DNA from: Nemertoderma westbladi
Lineage: Eukaryota; Xenacoelomorpha; Nemertodermatida; Nemertodermatidae
Reading direction: 5' to 3'
Assembly: GCA_032718475.1 (NCBI GenBank)
Contig: JAUCBJ010007030.1
Location: 1 to 64,000, forward strand
DNA: 64,000 nucleotides
Shown: piece after piece, positions 21,427 through 32,441 of the stretch
How positions within the stretch are numbered: the stretch's first letter is position 1
How the letters are laid out: every line of letters begins with the position of its first letter
The notes under the pieces: generated by a model
Told to the model about the DNA's origin: nothing
The model's input: the letters and a program-made list of their open reading frames with translations, nothing else
Databases searched by the model: none
Position numbers and translations under genes: made by a program

Positions 21427-24400
21427 CTACTACTACTACTAGGATCGGCATGCTGTATTGCAGCTGCATTTTTAAGAATGCTGTGCCGGCTTGTCAACAA
21501 AATTGCACCGCCACAACTCCCTATCACCCTTGACATTTGCTAGATCATCCGCATCTTTAAGGCCAGTGTCCTTTAAGATGCGTCTCAAGAAAGTCATGGG
21601 CTGTCCACCATGCTTATTCACTCCATGAGGCTGCCAAAGTACAAGATTATGCACTGGCTGGTCCTCACGGCGAAAGCAATGTCCTGCAAAGCGGAGGCGA
21701 TTTTGTTCTAGTGTCAAGCTTGGGGGAACCAATGAGACACCTCCAATGTTATATAGTGTCTGGTTGGAGATGTGTGCATTGTACTTGACACAATGAACCC
21801 GGCGTAGCATTCTTGTGAATGTGCCATCCAGAGATTTGGTGTCCTCAGCAGTTAGAGCCCAGCATGGACTCCCATAGAGGAGTACTGAAACTACTGCTGC
21901 TCTAAATAATCGGACCTTAAGTTTCCGATTAATTCTCGGTGACTTCCAAATCCTGGAAAGCCTATTCAAGGCTGCCCATGCCTTTCCCTTACGTATTCGA
22001 AGGTCCGCACCTGACTTCCGGATCCATGATCCCAGGTAACAGAAGTCGTCCACATGCTCAAGCATACCATCCTTTGAGCTTATGCTCATCCGATCAGAGA
22101 CTTGCTGAGGACTTTCAAAGTTAACTGTCAGAATTTTGGTCTTTCTGGAGTTAATAAAAAGACCAACACTAGAAGCAGCATGTTCTAATGAGCTGAGGAG
22201 CCGTTGGGCTCCCTCTAATGATTCTGAGAGTACTCCTAAGTCATCAGCAAAGTCTAGATCAGTTAGGTACTTGGCAGGATTTCCTCGACTTCTGGAGCCA
22301 GTAGGTGGAGTTATCATCACCCCATCATCATTATGATGATCTAAGGACATGCGTAGAACATAGTCAACCACAATAATGAACAAGAATGGTGCAAGTGTGT
22401 CTCCTTGGAGGACGCCCCATAACACTTCAAATGGTTCTGTGTCACCGTCAACAGTAGACACAAATGTTGTCGAACCATCGTATACTGATCTGATTGCTGC
22501 AATAATTTCATCAGGAATCCCATATAATGAAAGTATGCTGAACATACGTGAGCGAGAGACTGAATCAAAGGCCTTGAAGAAGTCAACAAAGATAACAGCC
22601 AGATGCCTGTCTTTCTTTTTTGATAATTCTTCAATTATCCTTCTAAGTGCCAAAATAGGCTCCATGGTCCCACGACCTTTACGGAACCCATTCTGATTTC
22701 CACGGAGCAGTCTCTCAATGGGATCCCTGATGCGATTTAATAGAATCCTATTGTATAGCTTTGCAGCAATCGAGATCAATGAGATTCCCCGAAAAGAACC
22801 ATAGAGTGTTAGGTTGCCCTTCTTGGGAACTGGCACCAACTTATTTGTTTTCATTTCTTGTGGGACTCTTGTTGTACGGTACATGTCTACTATGATGGGA
22901 TAGATGAGCTTTAAACACTCAGGTATTTTAAAGACCTCAGGGGGAACACCATCTACTCCACTGGCACGATTGGTCTTAATGCTCTTTGCAGCAGCCTTCA
23001 CTTCTGCAAAGGAGATATCGCCAATGGGAATATCTGGGAGTACAGACTCAGACACCTTTACTTCTATAAAGTTATCAGGCAATACCCTGTCATTATTGAG
23101 GAGCTTTTCAAAGTGGGCTTTCCAACCATTGAGGCGATCGGCTGGTGATTCAGCCTTAACCTTGGTGGTTGGTTGGCTTTTCCGCCCAGTAAGCAGATTG
23201 ATCGATTTCCATGCCTGGGATGATTGCCTGCTGTCGTCAGCATCATTGATGGCATCAACCTGTTGGTTTATTAGCTCCTGTAGATTAACAGAGTACTGCC
23301 TGTTCAGGGACCTAGATGCAGCCTTAACTGCATTCTTGGCCGCTGTAGTCTGTTTGAGTCGGGACTCTTTCTGCGCCTTATGAAGGTCATTTCGGCACTT
23401 TTGAATTTTGTTGTCAGTCCAGGGGGCCCTTTTCCTGTTTCGAGGGTATACAGGAACTGTTTCTGCAGCTGCTAACTTAACTGCTTCTGTAAAGGCAGTA
23501 TAGCCCTCACAGTGATCTGCCGCCTCAGAGGCAAGAGCCTCATACCTGTTGCTCAGCTGTAGTGTGAAGCTGGATCTCACACTTGGCTGTTGCAACAGAG
23601 AGGACCAGTCATGCCGCGGCAAGGCAGATTTCGTTGTTCTGCTAGCACGCAGACTAAGTCTTACCTTGGCCACAATAAGGCGGTGATCACTGGAGAAGGG
23701 TCGAAGTGTAAATGCATTACAGTCTTGTATAGAGCTCCTGTATTTCCTACGAAACAGAATATGGTCTATCTGGGACTTGTGACCACTGGGTCCACTATGA
23801 GTCCATAGCTTTCCAGTTCGCTTCTTGAACTGGATTCCAGCCGAAAACAATCCATTTCCAGAGATAAAATCCTGAAGATGGACAGAATTTCGGTTAACAC
23901 TATTGCTATAGACCCAGGGCGATGTAGGTGATTGATGCAGACTTGCATTAAAGTCTCCCAGTAATGTTAAGAATGCATGCTGATCCACTCCATCAGTAGC
24001 TGCTTGTAGATTGTGGTAGAAATTTTCCACCTCCTCTACAGGGGCAACACTAGTTGGAGAGTAGCACACAATCAGAACCACCTTAGGAAACTTCTTAGCC
24101 AGTCTTCCAGAACATGAGAAGTGGCAACGGATGATGCGGTTAGAGATTTGGTCTATTTTGTCCAATGCTGCATGTGCAGTTGGATTCATCAATAGACCAA
24201 TTCCACCATTGCCACTATCATCTGCTGACGCGAGGGCGAGTCGCCAACCGCCCCCCAGCTTATCTGCCAAGGCAGTCAGCTCACCTTGTCGCATTGGGGA
24301 CCCGAGTGTTAGGGTGTTTACTGAGGCTAGTCTAGTGACTTGTCTCAGATTCACCAATGGCTTTGTTGGTCGGGGTGGAACATGAGAGTAGCCTCCAACT

Positions 24401-25112
24401 CCAGAATCCCTCTCCCCATCACCATCTGGCCTCCCTGGTGACCCAGGGTTTGGGCCAGAAAGGTCATCAGGAAAGGGACTCAAATAATTGTTGACTGCTC
24501 TCTCTCCAGTAGGGGGTGAGACAGGCAGCCGGTCAGGAGTTAACTGACGCCTGTGAGGCCGATTGTGTCCGGTAATTCCACTGGCCTCTAGTGGCCGGAC
24601 CTCAGCATTGCTAATGTAATCCATAGTGGGGATTGGGGGGTGCTTTTTTGCCGAGTCAGCTCTCGGGGCAAATACCACACCCTGGTTTGCCATTCCACAG
24701 GGTGGGTGTCGCAATGGAGTCAGATATGAGGCCCATCACCCATATCTACTCTGGCGCACATGACCCACCATTGGCTGTTGCAGCTCATCTGCTGGGTCAT
24801 GCCCTGTACCCTTGCTGCCAGGTGCAGGTCGCAGTGAAGTGCTCTCAGAGTGGACATGAGAACACTCTACTCCTGACCAGCCATTGGTAGATCACCATCT
24901 GCCTGGTCAGGCCATATACCCCTGCAGCCAAGTATATGGGTCCTTAATCCAGGACCAAGGGCGTCCTTATCCCAGAACGAAGGGGGTCCTAGTTACAGGA
25001 CCAGATTTGCCCTAGTAAAAGGGGTCTATGCAGCTACAGGTGGCACCTCCTTTATGCTGCATGGAGGTGGCAAGTTTTCTTGATCAATGACCTAGAATAC
25101 CTGACCTGACAA
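21427..25112 (-). mobile_element. RTE-like non-LTR retrotransposon, near full length (3.7 kb)
   Basis: Minus-strand element bounded by perfect 50-bp direct repeats. It has about 400 bp of 5' UTR (24715-25112, with short GGACCA/GGGTCCT repeats), one long ORF, a very short 3' UTR of about 30 bp and a (TAG)n tail seen as CTACTACTACTACTACTAG at 21423-21441. A single ORF, minimal 3' UTR and microsatellite tail fit the RTE superfamily, but the RT motifs (FRGISL, GVLQGDTLAPFLF) may place it in a side branch. Other copies in the window are at 9095-10554, 61728-61850 and 62775-63225. Confidence 0.92.
21472..24714 (-). CDS. LINE ORF: APE-like endonuclease plus reverse transcriptase, 1080 aa
   Basis: The intact ORF starts at MRHPPCGMANQG. 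Residues 1-120 are Pro/Gly/Ser-rich. An endonuclease domain follows: ASVNTLTLG near 135, NGGIGLLMNP, VCYSPTS, GDFNA near 252, IDHILF near 317 and SDHRLI near 345. The usual segment carrying the QE catalytic Glu between ASVNT and GGIGLL seems to be missing. A basic linker with ESRLKQTTAAKNAVK follows. The RT covers about 600-900 with motif A FVDFFKAFDS near 711, motif B GVLQGDTLAPF near 768 and motif C FADDLG near 822 (FADD rather than YADD). The C-terminus has RRVHCVKYNAH and GHCFRRED, ending DKPAQHS. The product would nick target DNA and reverse-transcribe the element RNA. There is no frame break, so the insertion is young. Confidence 0.92.
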   Translation of the reverse strand: MRHPPCGMANQGVVFAPRADSAKKHPPIPTMDYISNAEVRPLEASGITGHNRPHRRQLTPDRLPVSPPTGERAVNNYLSPFPDDLSGPNPGSPGRPDGDGERDSGVGGYSHVPPRPTKPLVNLRQVTRLASVNTLTLGSPMRQGELTALADKLGGGWRLALASADDSGNGGIGLLMNPTAHAALDKIDQISNRIIRCHFSCSGRLAKKFPKVVLIVCYSPTSVAPVEEVENFYHNLQAATDGVDQHAFLTLLGDFNASLHQSPTSPWVYSNSVNRNSVHLQDFISGNGLFSAGIQFKKRTGKLWTHSGPSGHKSQIDHILFRRKYRSSIQDCNAFTLRPFSSDHRLIVAKVRLSLRASRTTKSALPRHDWSSLLQQPSVRSSFTLQLSNRYEALASEAADHCEGYTAFTEAVKLAAAETVPVYPRNRKRAPWTDNKIQKCRNDLHKAQKESRLKQTTAAKNAVKAASRSLNRQYSVNLQELINQQVDAINDADDSRQSSQAWKSINLLTGRKSQPTTKVKAESPADRLNGWKAHFEKLLNNDRVLPDNFIEVKVSESVLPDIPIGDISFAEVKAAAKSIKTNRASGVDGVPPEVFKIPECLKLIYPIIVDMYRTTRVPQEMKTNKLVPVPKKGNLTLYGSFRGISLISIAAKLYNRILLNRIRDPIERLLRGNQNGFRKGRGTMEPILALRRIIEELSKKKDRHLAVIFVDFFKAFDSVSRSRMFSILSLYGIPDEIIAAIRSVYDGSTTFVSTVDGDTEPFEVLWGVLQGDTLAPFLFIIVVDYVLRMSLDHHNDDGVMITPPTGSRSRGNPAKYLTDLDFADDLGVLSESLEGAQRLLSSLEHAASSVGLFINSRKTKILTVNFESPQQVSDRMSISSKDGMLEHVDDFCYLGSWIRKSGADLRIRKGKAWAALNRLSRIWKSPRINRKLKVRLFRAAVVSVLLYGSPCWALTAEDTKSLDGTFTRMLRRVHCVKYNAHISNQTLYNIGGVSLVPPSLTLEQNRLRFAGHCFRREDQPVHNLVLWQPHGVNKHGGQPMTFLRRILKDTGLKDADDLANVKGDRELWRCNFVDKPAQHS

Positions 25113-25162
25113 TGAAAGCACTAATAAAAGCGATAAAACAGAAATGCTGTTGTTGCAGTCTA
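25113..25162. repeat. 50-bp target-site duplication, right copy
   Basis: Perfect direct copy of 21377-21426, followed by unrelated AGTTCGGG. Confidence 0.95.
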
Positions 25163-25204
25163 AGTTCGGGTCAACTTTGAATGGACTGAAAATCCGCATC
25201 GGTC

Positions 25205-25290
25205 GGTAATGATATTATAATATCATTATAATATTATACTGTTATATATATATAATATAATATTATAATATTATATTGTTACTAATTTAT
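25205..25290. repeat. AT-rich palindromic tract
   Basis: TATTATAATATCATTATAATATTATA-type simple sequence able to fold on itself. It lies between the LINE and the next Helitron copy and holds no gene. Confidence 0.7.
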
Positions 25291-25345
25291 AACAATTATG
25301 CAGGAAAGTATACTATACATGAAAACTGAGAAAATACAAATACAG

Positions 25346-26610
25346 TCCACGAAGCTAAGGAAAATCAACTACTTTCGCTAAGAAAGATTTTCCTTAGCTG
25401 AGATGGTCTATTCATAGTGGGCTATTTTACTTGTATGGAGCAGATTTGGGGTTTTTTGATAGGTGAAAAAACTAGCCTTTAAAAGTACCCTGAAATTTTT
25501 CATGTATATACTTCTCGATGAGGCGCATCTTTTGGGCCGGGTCTCATATCCAGGAAAAATCTGGTTTCCATGGCAACGGACTTCAAAAAAAGTCTGTGTA
25601 TTTCAAGTCAATATTTATAACTCTATTTGTAGGAAAACTATAATAGATATAAACTTGGGGTTTCGCAACTCAACTATAAGGCCCATAGCAGATCCGATTG
25701 AGGCTAAATAGAAAATCCAGTTACCTTAGCAACCGGGATAAACAGATGTTAAAATTTATAAAATGTTAATTTGAGGCCTAAGGGCAAGGTGTTATGACTT
25801 GGGACCAATCCCTACCCCCACTATATAACTTATTCTGCATCCGAATTACATTGTTCTATTTTTCAGTTACCATGACAACCGCTGAAAACAGATGTTTTTA
25901 TTCAAAACTTATTCATTTGGACATAGACTTCATGATAAAATTTTACAAAACTGTGTATGTGTTATCTGGACCACTAGTTGGAACTTTTAGTGAAACTTAA
26001 ATTATTCCAGAAATTTAGTTACCATGGTAACTGTAGTTTATTAAACTCTATATCATTCAAATCTATATTGATAACTCTATTTGTAGCAAAACTGTAATAT
26101 ATATAAACTTGAGGTTTTGCAACTCATCTATAAGATCCATATCCAAGCCGTTTGAGGTTAATTAGAAAATACAGTTACCATAGCAACAAGTCTAAACAGA
26201 TGTTAAAATTTATAACATGATAATTTGAAGCACAAGTTAATAGTATTATGACTTGGGACTAACCCCTACCCCCACTATATGACTTATTCTGCATCCGAAT
26301 TACATTGTTCTATTTTTTAGTTTCCATGACAACCACTGCAAACAGATGCATTTTGATAGAAAATCGGTAATTTGGACATAAACTACAATATTTTCTGGAA
26401 CTCAGTATGTGTTATCTGAACCACAATCTGTACTGAATTTTTTTTCAAAGGTTAAAGCAACAGTTCCAGAGAACTCTAGTTTCCATGGGAATATAAGTTA
26501 ATTATTGACAATTGCTACTAAACGAGGCTAAGCAACGAACCAAAGTGTGGCCGTTTGTTTAATTTTCCTTAGCTTCGTGGTTGCATTTCCTTTAGGAAAT
26601 GCCTTTCTCG
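25346..26610 (+). mobile_element. Helitron-like element copy 5, cleanest copy (1265 bp)
   Basis: 5' TCCACGAAGC; 5' hairpin stems 25354-25366 and 25386-25398; subterminal inverted repeat TTTTCCTTAGCTTCGTGG at 26563-26580; 3' hairpin 26583-26602 (9-bp stem, 2-nt loop); terminus CTTTCTCG. The core has X-box-like palindromes at 25564, 25720, 25866, 26018, 26174, 26320 and 26479, spaced 146-159 bp. Those at 26018 (GTTACCATGGTAAC), 26174 and 25720 fit the consensus GTNRCC-N2-RGYAAC exactly. There is no coding capacity, so it depends on a Rep/helicase supplied elsewhere. Confidence 0.88.
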
Positions 26611-26736
26611 TATAGTATGTCCGTTTAAATTAGGTTTAATATTATTCATTTTATTATTGTGAGGGTGTATTAACTTGTTTTATTACATTGTTGAATTGAA
26701 AACAAATAGAGTTGTCTTCGATCTCGTTCCTGCTGA

Positions 26737-27991
26737 TCCACGAAGCTAAGGAAAATCAACTACTTTCGCTAAGAAAGATTTTCCTTAGCTGAGATGGTCT
26801 ATTCATAGTGGGCTATTTTACTTGTATGAGGCAGATTTGGGGTTTTTTGATAGGTGAAAAAACTAGCCTTTAAAGGTACCCTGAAATTTTGCATGTATAT
26901 ACTACTCGTCGAGGCGCATCTTTTGGGCCGGGTGTCATATCCAGGAAAAATCTGGTTTCCATGGTAACGGACTTAGAAAAAAGTCTATGTATATCAAGTC
27001 AATATTTATAACTCTATTTGTAGGAAAACTATAATACATATAAACTTGGGGTTTCTCAACACAACTATAAGGTCCATAGCAGAGCCGATTGAGGTTAAAT
27101 AGAAAATCCAGTTACCTTGGCAACCGGGCTAAACAGATGTTAAAATTTTTTAAATGTTAATTTGAAGCCTAAGGTTAAGGTGTGATGACTTGGGACCAAT
27201 CCCTACCCGCCCACTATATAACTTATTCTGCGTCCGAATTTGATTATTCTATTTTGCAGTTACCATGACAACCGCTGAAAACAGATGTTTTTATACAAAA
27301 ATTATTCATTTGGACATAGACTTCACGATCAAATTTTACAAAACTGGGTATGTGTTATCTGGACCACTAGTTGGAACTTTTAGTGAAACTCAAAACATTC
27401 CAGAAATATCTAGTTACCATGGTAACTGGAGCTTATTAAAGTCAATATCATTCAAGTCTATATTTTTAACTCTTGTTTGTAGAAAAACTGTATTAGATAT
27501 AAATATTGGGTTTCCCAACTCAACTATAAGGAAGGTCCTCAGAGGAGCCGCTGGTGGATAATTAGAAAATCCAGTTACCTTGGTAACCAGGCTAAACAGA
27601 TGTTATAATTTAAAAAATTATAATTAGAAACACAAGTTAAAGTCATTATGACTTGGGACCAACCCCTGCCACCATAATATCACTTATTCTGCATCCAATC
27701 TACGTTGTTCTATTTGCCAGTTACCATGACAACCACCGCAAACAGACTTTTTAACAAATTAATAATTAATTTTGCACATAAACTACTCAATGAAGCTTAC
27801 TTGAAGTCGATGTGTCAACTGGAACCACAAACTAGATCTTAATGTAAAACTCAGCAGTTCTAGAGAAGTCCAGTTACCATGGCAATACCGGGAGTTCTTT
27901 TAACTCGGTAAATCAATGAACTGATGAGTCAAAGAGTGTTTAATTTTCCTTAGCTTCGTGGTTGCATTTCCTTTAGGAAATGCCTTTCTAG
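26737..27991 (+). mobile_element. Helitron-like element copy 6
   Basis: Inserted A|T (TGCTGA|TCCACG ... CTTTCTAG|TAACAT). Contains the same hairpins and core, including GTTTCCATGGTAAC, GTTACCTTGGCAAC and GTTACCATGGTAAC. Confidence 0.87.
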
Positions 27992-28089
27992 TAACATACA
28001 GTATGCTTACTGTATAAATTGATAATATAAATAATTGAAATTTTCTCAATAACCTCTGATTTTCCTTTGTGCAACTTTCAATCAGTTTT

Positions 28090-29361
28090 CCACGAAGCTA
28101 AGGAAAATCAACTACTTTCGCTAAGAAAGATTTTCCTTAGCTGAGATGGTCTATTCATAGTGGGCTATTTTACTTGTATGAGGCAGATTTGTTTTTTTTT
28201 GATAGGTGAAAAAACTAGCCTTTAAAAGTACCCTGAAATTTTGCATGTATATACTACTCGACGAGGCGCATCTTTTGGGCCGGGTCTCATATCCAGGAAA
28301 AATCTGGTTTCCATGGCAACGGACTTCAAATAAAGTCTATGTATTTCAAGTCAATATTTATAACTCTATTTGTAGGAAAACTATAATAGATATAAACTTG
28401 GGGTTTCGCAACACAACTATAAGGTCCATAGCAGATCCGATTGAGGCTAAATAGAAAATCCAGTTACCTTGGCAACCGGGATAAACAGATATTAAAATTT
28501 ATAAAATGTTAATTTGAGGCCTAAGGGCAAGGTGTTATGACTTGGGACCAACCCCTACCCCCACTATATAACTTATTCTGCATCTGAATTACATTGTTCT
28601 ATTTTTCAGTTACCATGACAACCGCTGAAAACAGATGTTTTTATTCAAAACTTATTCATTTGGACATAGACTTCACGATAAAATTTTACAAAACTGGGTA
28701 TGTGTTATCTGGACCACTAGTTAGAACTTTTAGTGAAACTTAAATTATTCCAGAAATTTAGTTACCATGGTAACTGTAGTTTATTAAACTCTATATCATT
28801 CAAATCTATATTGATAACTCTATTTGTAGCAAAACTGTAATATATATAAACTTGGGGTTTTGCAACTCATCTATAAGATCCATATCCAAGCCGTTTGAGG
28901 TTATTTACAAAATACAGTTACCATAGCAACAAGTCTAAACAGATGTTAAAATTTATAAAATGATAATTTGAAGCACAAGTTAATAGTATTATGACTTGGG
29001 ACTAACCCCTACCCCCACTATATGACTTATTCTGCATCCGAATTACATTGTTCTATTTTCCAGTTTCCATGACAACCACTGCAAACAGATGCATTTTGAT
29101 AGAAAATCGGTAATTTGGACATAAACTACAATATTTTCTGAAACTCAGTATATGTGTTATCTGAACCACAATCTGTACTGAATTTTTTTTCAAAGGTTAA
29201 AGCAACAGTTCCAGAGAACTCTAGTTTCCATGGGAATAGAAGTTAATTATAATTATTGACAATTGCTACTTAACGAGGCTAAGCAACGAACCAAAGTATG
29301 GCCGTTTGTTTAATTTTCCTTAGCTTCGTGGTTGCATTTCCTTTAGGAAATGCCTTTCTCG
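28090..29361 (+). mobile_element. Helitron-like element copy 7
   Basis: Starts CCACGAAGC after TTTT and ends CTTTCTCG. It has the full 5' hairpin, core repeats and 3' hairpin. Very close to copies 1 and 5 in the first 900 bp. Confidence 0.87.
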
Positions 29362-29435
29362 TAAGATTATTAAAAAAATTTTTTACTTTAATTGAAAAAT
29401 GAAAAGGAAGGCCACGCCAATGGTTACATTTTTTA

Positions 29436-30702
29436 TCCACGAAGCTAAGGAAAATCAACTACTTTCGCTAAGAAAGATTTTCCTTAGCTGAGATGGTCTA
29501 TTCATAGTGGGCTATTTTACTTGTATGGGGCAGATTTGGGGTTTTTTGGTCGGGGAAAAAACTAGCCTTTAAAAGTACCCTGAAATTTTGCATGTATATA
29601 CTACTCGTCGAGGCGCATCGTGTGGGATGGGTCTCATATCCAGGAAAAATCTGGTTTCCATGGCAACGGAATTAGAAAAAAGTCTATGTATTTCAAGTCA
29701 ATATTTGTAACTCTATTTGTAGGAAAACTATAATACATATAAACTTGGGGTTTCTCAACACAACTATAAGGTCCATAGCAGAGCCGATTGAGGTTAAATA
29801 GAAAATCCAGTTACCTTGGCAACCGGGCTAAACAGATGTTAAAATTTTTAAAATGTTAATTTGAAGCCTAAGGTTAAGGTGTGATGACTTGGGACCAATC
29901 CCTACCCCCACTATATAACTTATTCTGCGTCCGAATTTGATTGTTCTATTTTGCAGTTACCTTGACAACCGCTGAAAACAGATGTTTTTATACGAAAATT
30001 ATTCATTTGTACATAGACTTCACGATAAAATTTTACGAAACTAGGTATGTGTTATCTGGACCACTAGTTGGAACTTTTAGTGAAACTCAAAACATTCCAG
30101 AAATATCTAGTTACCATGGTAACTGTAGTTTTTTTAAAGTTATATATCATTCAAGTCTATAATCATAACTCTATTTGGAGAAAAACTGTAATATATATAA
30201 ACTTGGGGTTTTGCAACTCATCTATAAGGTCCATATACAAGCCGTTCGAAGTTATTTAGAAAATCCATTTACCATAGCAACAAGAGTAAACAGATGTTAA
30301 AATTAATAAAATGATAATTTGAAGCACAATTTAATAGTATTATGACTTGGGACCAACACCTACCCCCACTATATGACTTATTCTGCATCCGAATTACATT
30401 GTTCTATTTTTCAGTTTCCATGACAACCACTGCAAACAGATGCATTTTGATAGAAAATCTGTAATTTGGACATAAACTACAATATTTTCTGAAACTCGAT
30501 GTGTTATCTGAAAAACAATCTGGACTGAATCTTTTTTCAAAGGTAAAACCAACAGTTCCAGAGAACTCTAGTTTCCATGGGAATAGAAGTTATTTATTGG
30601 CAAATGCTACTAAACTAGGCTAAGCAACGAACCAAATTGTGGCCGTTTGTTTAATTTTCCTTAGCTTCGTGGTTGCATTTCCTTTAGGAAATGCCTTTCT
30701 CG
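29436..30702 (+). mobile_element. Helitron-like element copy 8
   Basis: TTTTTA|TCCACG ... CTTTCTCG|TATTAAA, again an A|T site. Core as in copies 4 and 6 at the left end and as in copies 5 and 7 at the right end, so it appears mosaic. Confidence 0.87.
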
Positions 30703-30867
30703 TATTAAAAACATTAAAAACAAATTTTTGCCCGAAATAACTTTTTGTGTGGTTAATATCATCGAGGCACTGATTACAAATATCGTTTAACAAAAAAGCG
30801 ATTTCAGTTTTTCGATCAACCATTAAGCGTTTTAAAAAAGTGTCTTTGCGAAATCGCACCATCCGTA

Positions 30868-31437
30868 TCATTGCCATTCTTCACATTAGTCGTAATTTTT
30901 TCAAATCAATAGAAAGCTTGCGTTGCAAGGATTCCAAATATGTAATACCTGTATACAGTATCTTATCTTATCGTTATGAAACAGCTGAGAAATTGGCGTT
31001 CAAATATCGCAAGAATTATCGTTCGTTGGAGGCCATTTATTCTAATAATAAATACACAAAATTCTAGAACATGTTATTTATTTTATGAGTTGGTGGGCAA
31101 CAGCCGGTATGCCTATACAATATCTATATTGCGTAGCTAATCATGCATAAACAAAATGTTCCAGAATACTGTATTGTGTATTTATGAATATTATTATATT
31201 ATACACCCCCATTCCGGTAAACTCTGTGTGTTTATGCGATACAATAAATGGCCTTCAGCGAATGATACTTCTTGCAATCTTTGATCGCCTATATCTCAGC
31301 TGCTTCTCAACGAAATTCAGATATTGTTACATTTAGAATCCTTGCAACGCAAGCTTTCTAATGATATGAAAATTTTGTTTAATTTTGTATTTAAAAAATT
31401 GATACGAGATACAACTAATGTGAAGTCATGCAATGGT
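30868..31437. repeat. Fold-back repeat with about 190-bp arms
   Basis: Left arm (30868-31052) and right arm (31243-31437) are inverted copies, including the exact 24-bp block AGAAAGCTTGCGTTGCAAGG plus four bases at about 30912 and 31338. CAGCTGAGA...GGCCATTTATT is shared at the inner edge with several mismatches. The spacer has TTCTAGAACATGTT and ATGTTCCAGAATA. It is probably an old MITE or fold-back element. No coding potential. Confidence 0.75.
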
Positions 31438-32441
31438 CATTCATGCTAACAAACTTTAATTTTATCATTTGAATTACCCTTGGAATACTTTTATATATCA
31501 ATTACAGTATTTGGAGATGCTCTGAAATTAAACCCCAAACCGTATAAACTCCTTCATCTCACAATAATAATTGTAAGCGAAATATCACTGATGTCAGGAA
31601 TATTTCAAAACCAAAACCTGAAAAACCTATGACAACCCGCCCCAACAGGTGAGTGAATTAAACAAAAGGTTACCGGTACTTTACATTAACGTTGGGTTCA
31701 TCACGAATGTAAATTTATTCAGTCGCAACATCGTGCAATACTTCATAACCTTATGATATTGTTGGTTTTTTTAATTTCATAAGGGAAATGGTTTCAATTT
31801 TTAAAACTGTACTAATAAAACAGTTTCGAAGGATTTACAATTCGGGAAGCAAACTGGGGAACTGCGGAACGATCAACTTCCTGACAAAGACACATCATGT
31901 CGTCTAATACATAATACAGTATGTATATGTAATACACGTAAGTGGGGCCTTCGCGCAGCACGAGAGCCTATATTAGAATAAAGTACATTATACTTATCTC
32001 TATTAGATATACGAAAACTGTCTTTCCTAAAATATGAGTGAAGGCGATGCTATCAGTTTGTGATAAACTAGTTGTAAAATAGAGATCCATTTCAGTTTGC
32101 CCTTACACACTTTAAACTGTCATTTGTAAACCTTCTAACTAGGGCTATTTAAGTTAAGTGTGACATTTTTGTTTTACAATACTCTTCTCCTTCATTAGCC
32201 ACGTTGCGCTCGTCCTGTTTTGTCTTAAAATAATTACCCTAAACGGAGACTAGTGACCGTTATAACTATGCAAAGTCTCGAAACTGTGAGAGTAACTGCT
32301 GATTTATGGAAGATGGATACTCGTATCCACTGTAAACTCGTTGCGTTCGTTCGTTTTGGACCAAACTTGAGATTCTTTCTAAACTTTTGCCGGACTACAT
32401 ACGTGCCAAGTTTCGTTTAATTTCATCAAGGAATAACCGAG
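31438..32441. other. Intergenic DNA with a dispersed-repeat tail, no gene seen
   Basis: No convincing ORF. The right part (about 32380-32441, ACGTGCCAAGTTTCG ... ACCGAG) continues beyond the piggyBac insertion into 33723-33815. It forms one dispersed repeat that ends in GACGACGACGACAGAC and CTTCGTGGCTCGCCCCACA. A second copy is at about 39690-39880. Confidence 0.55.

Noticed and set aside
16427-30162. Recurring 60-105 codon frames (MTWDQPLPPLYNLF, MYILLDEAHLLG types)
   Set aside because: They are chance frames in the Helitron core repeat and vary in length between copies; no helicase or Rep motif is present despite the DEAH-like letters.
30620-31067. Frames of 75-85 codons on both strands
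   Set aside because: They cross the Helitron end and the fold-back arm, so they cannot be real genes.
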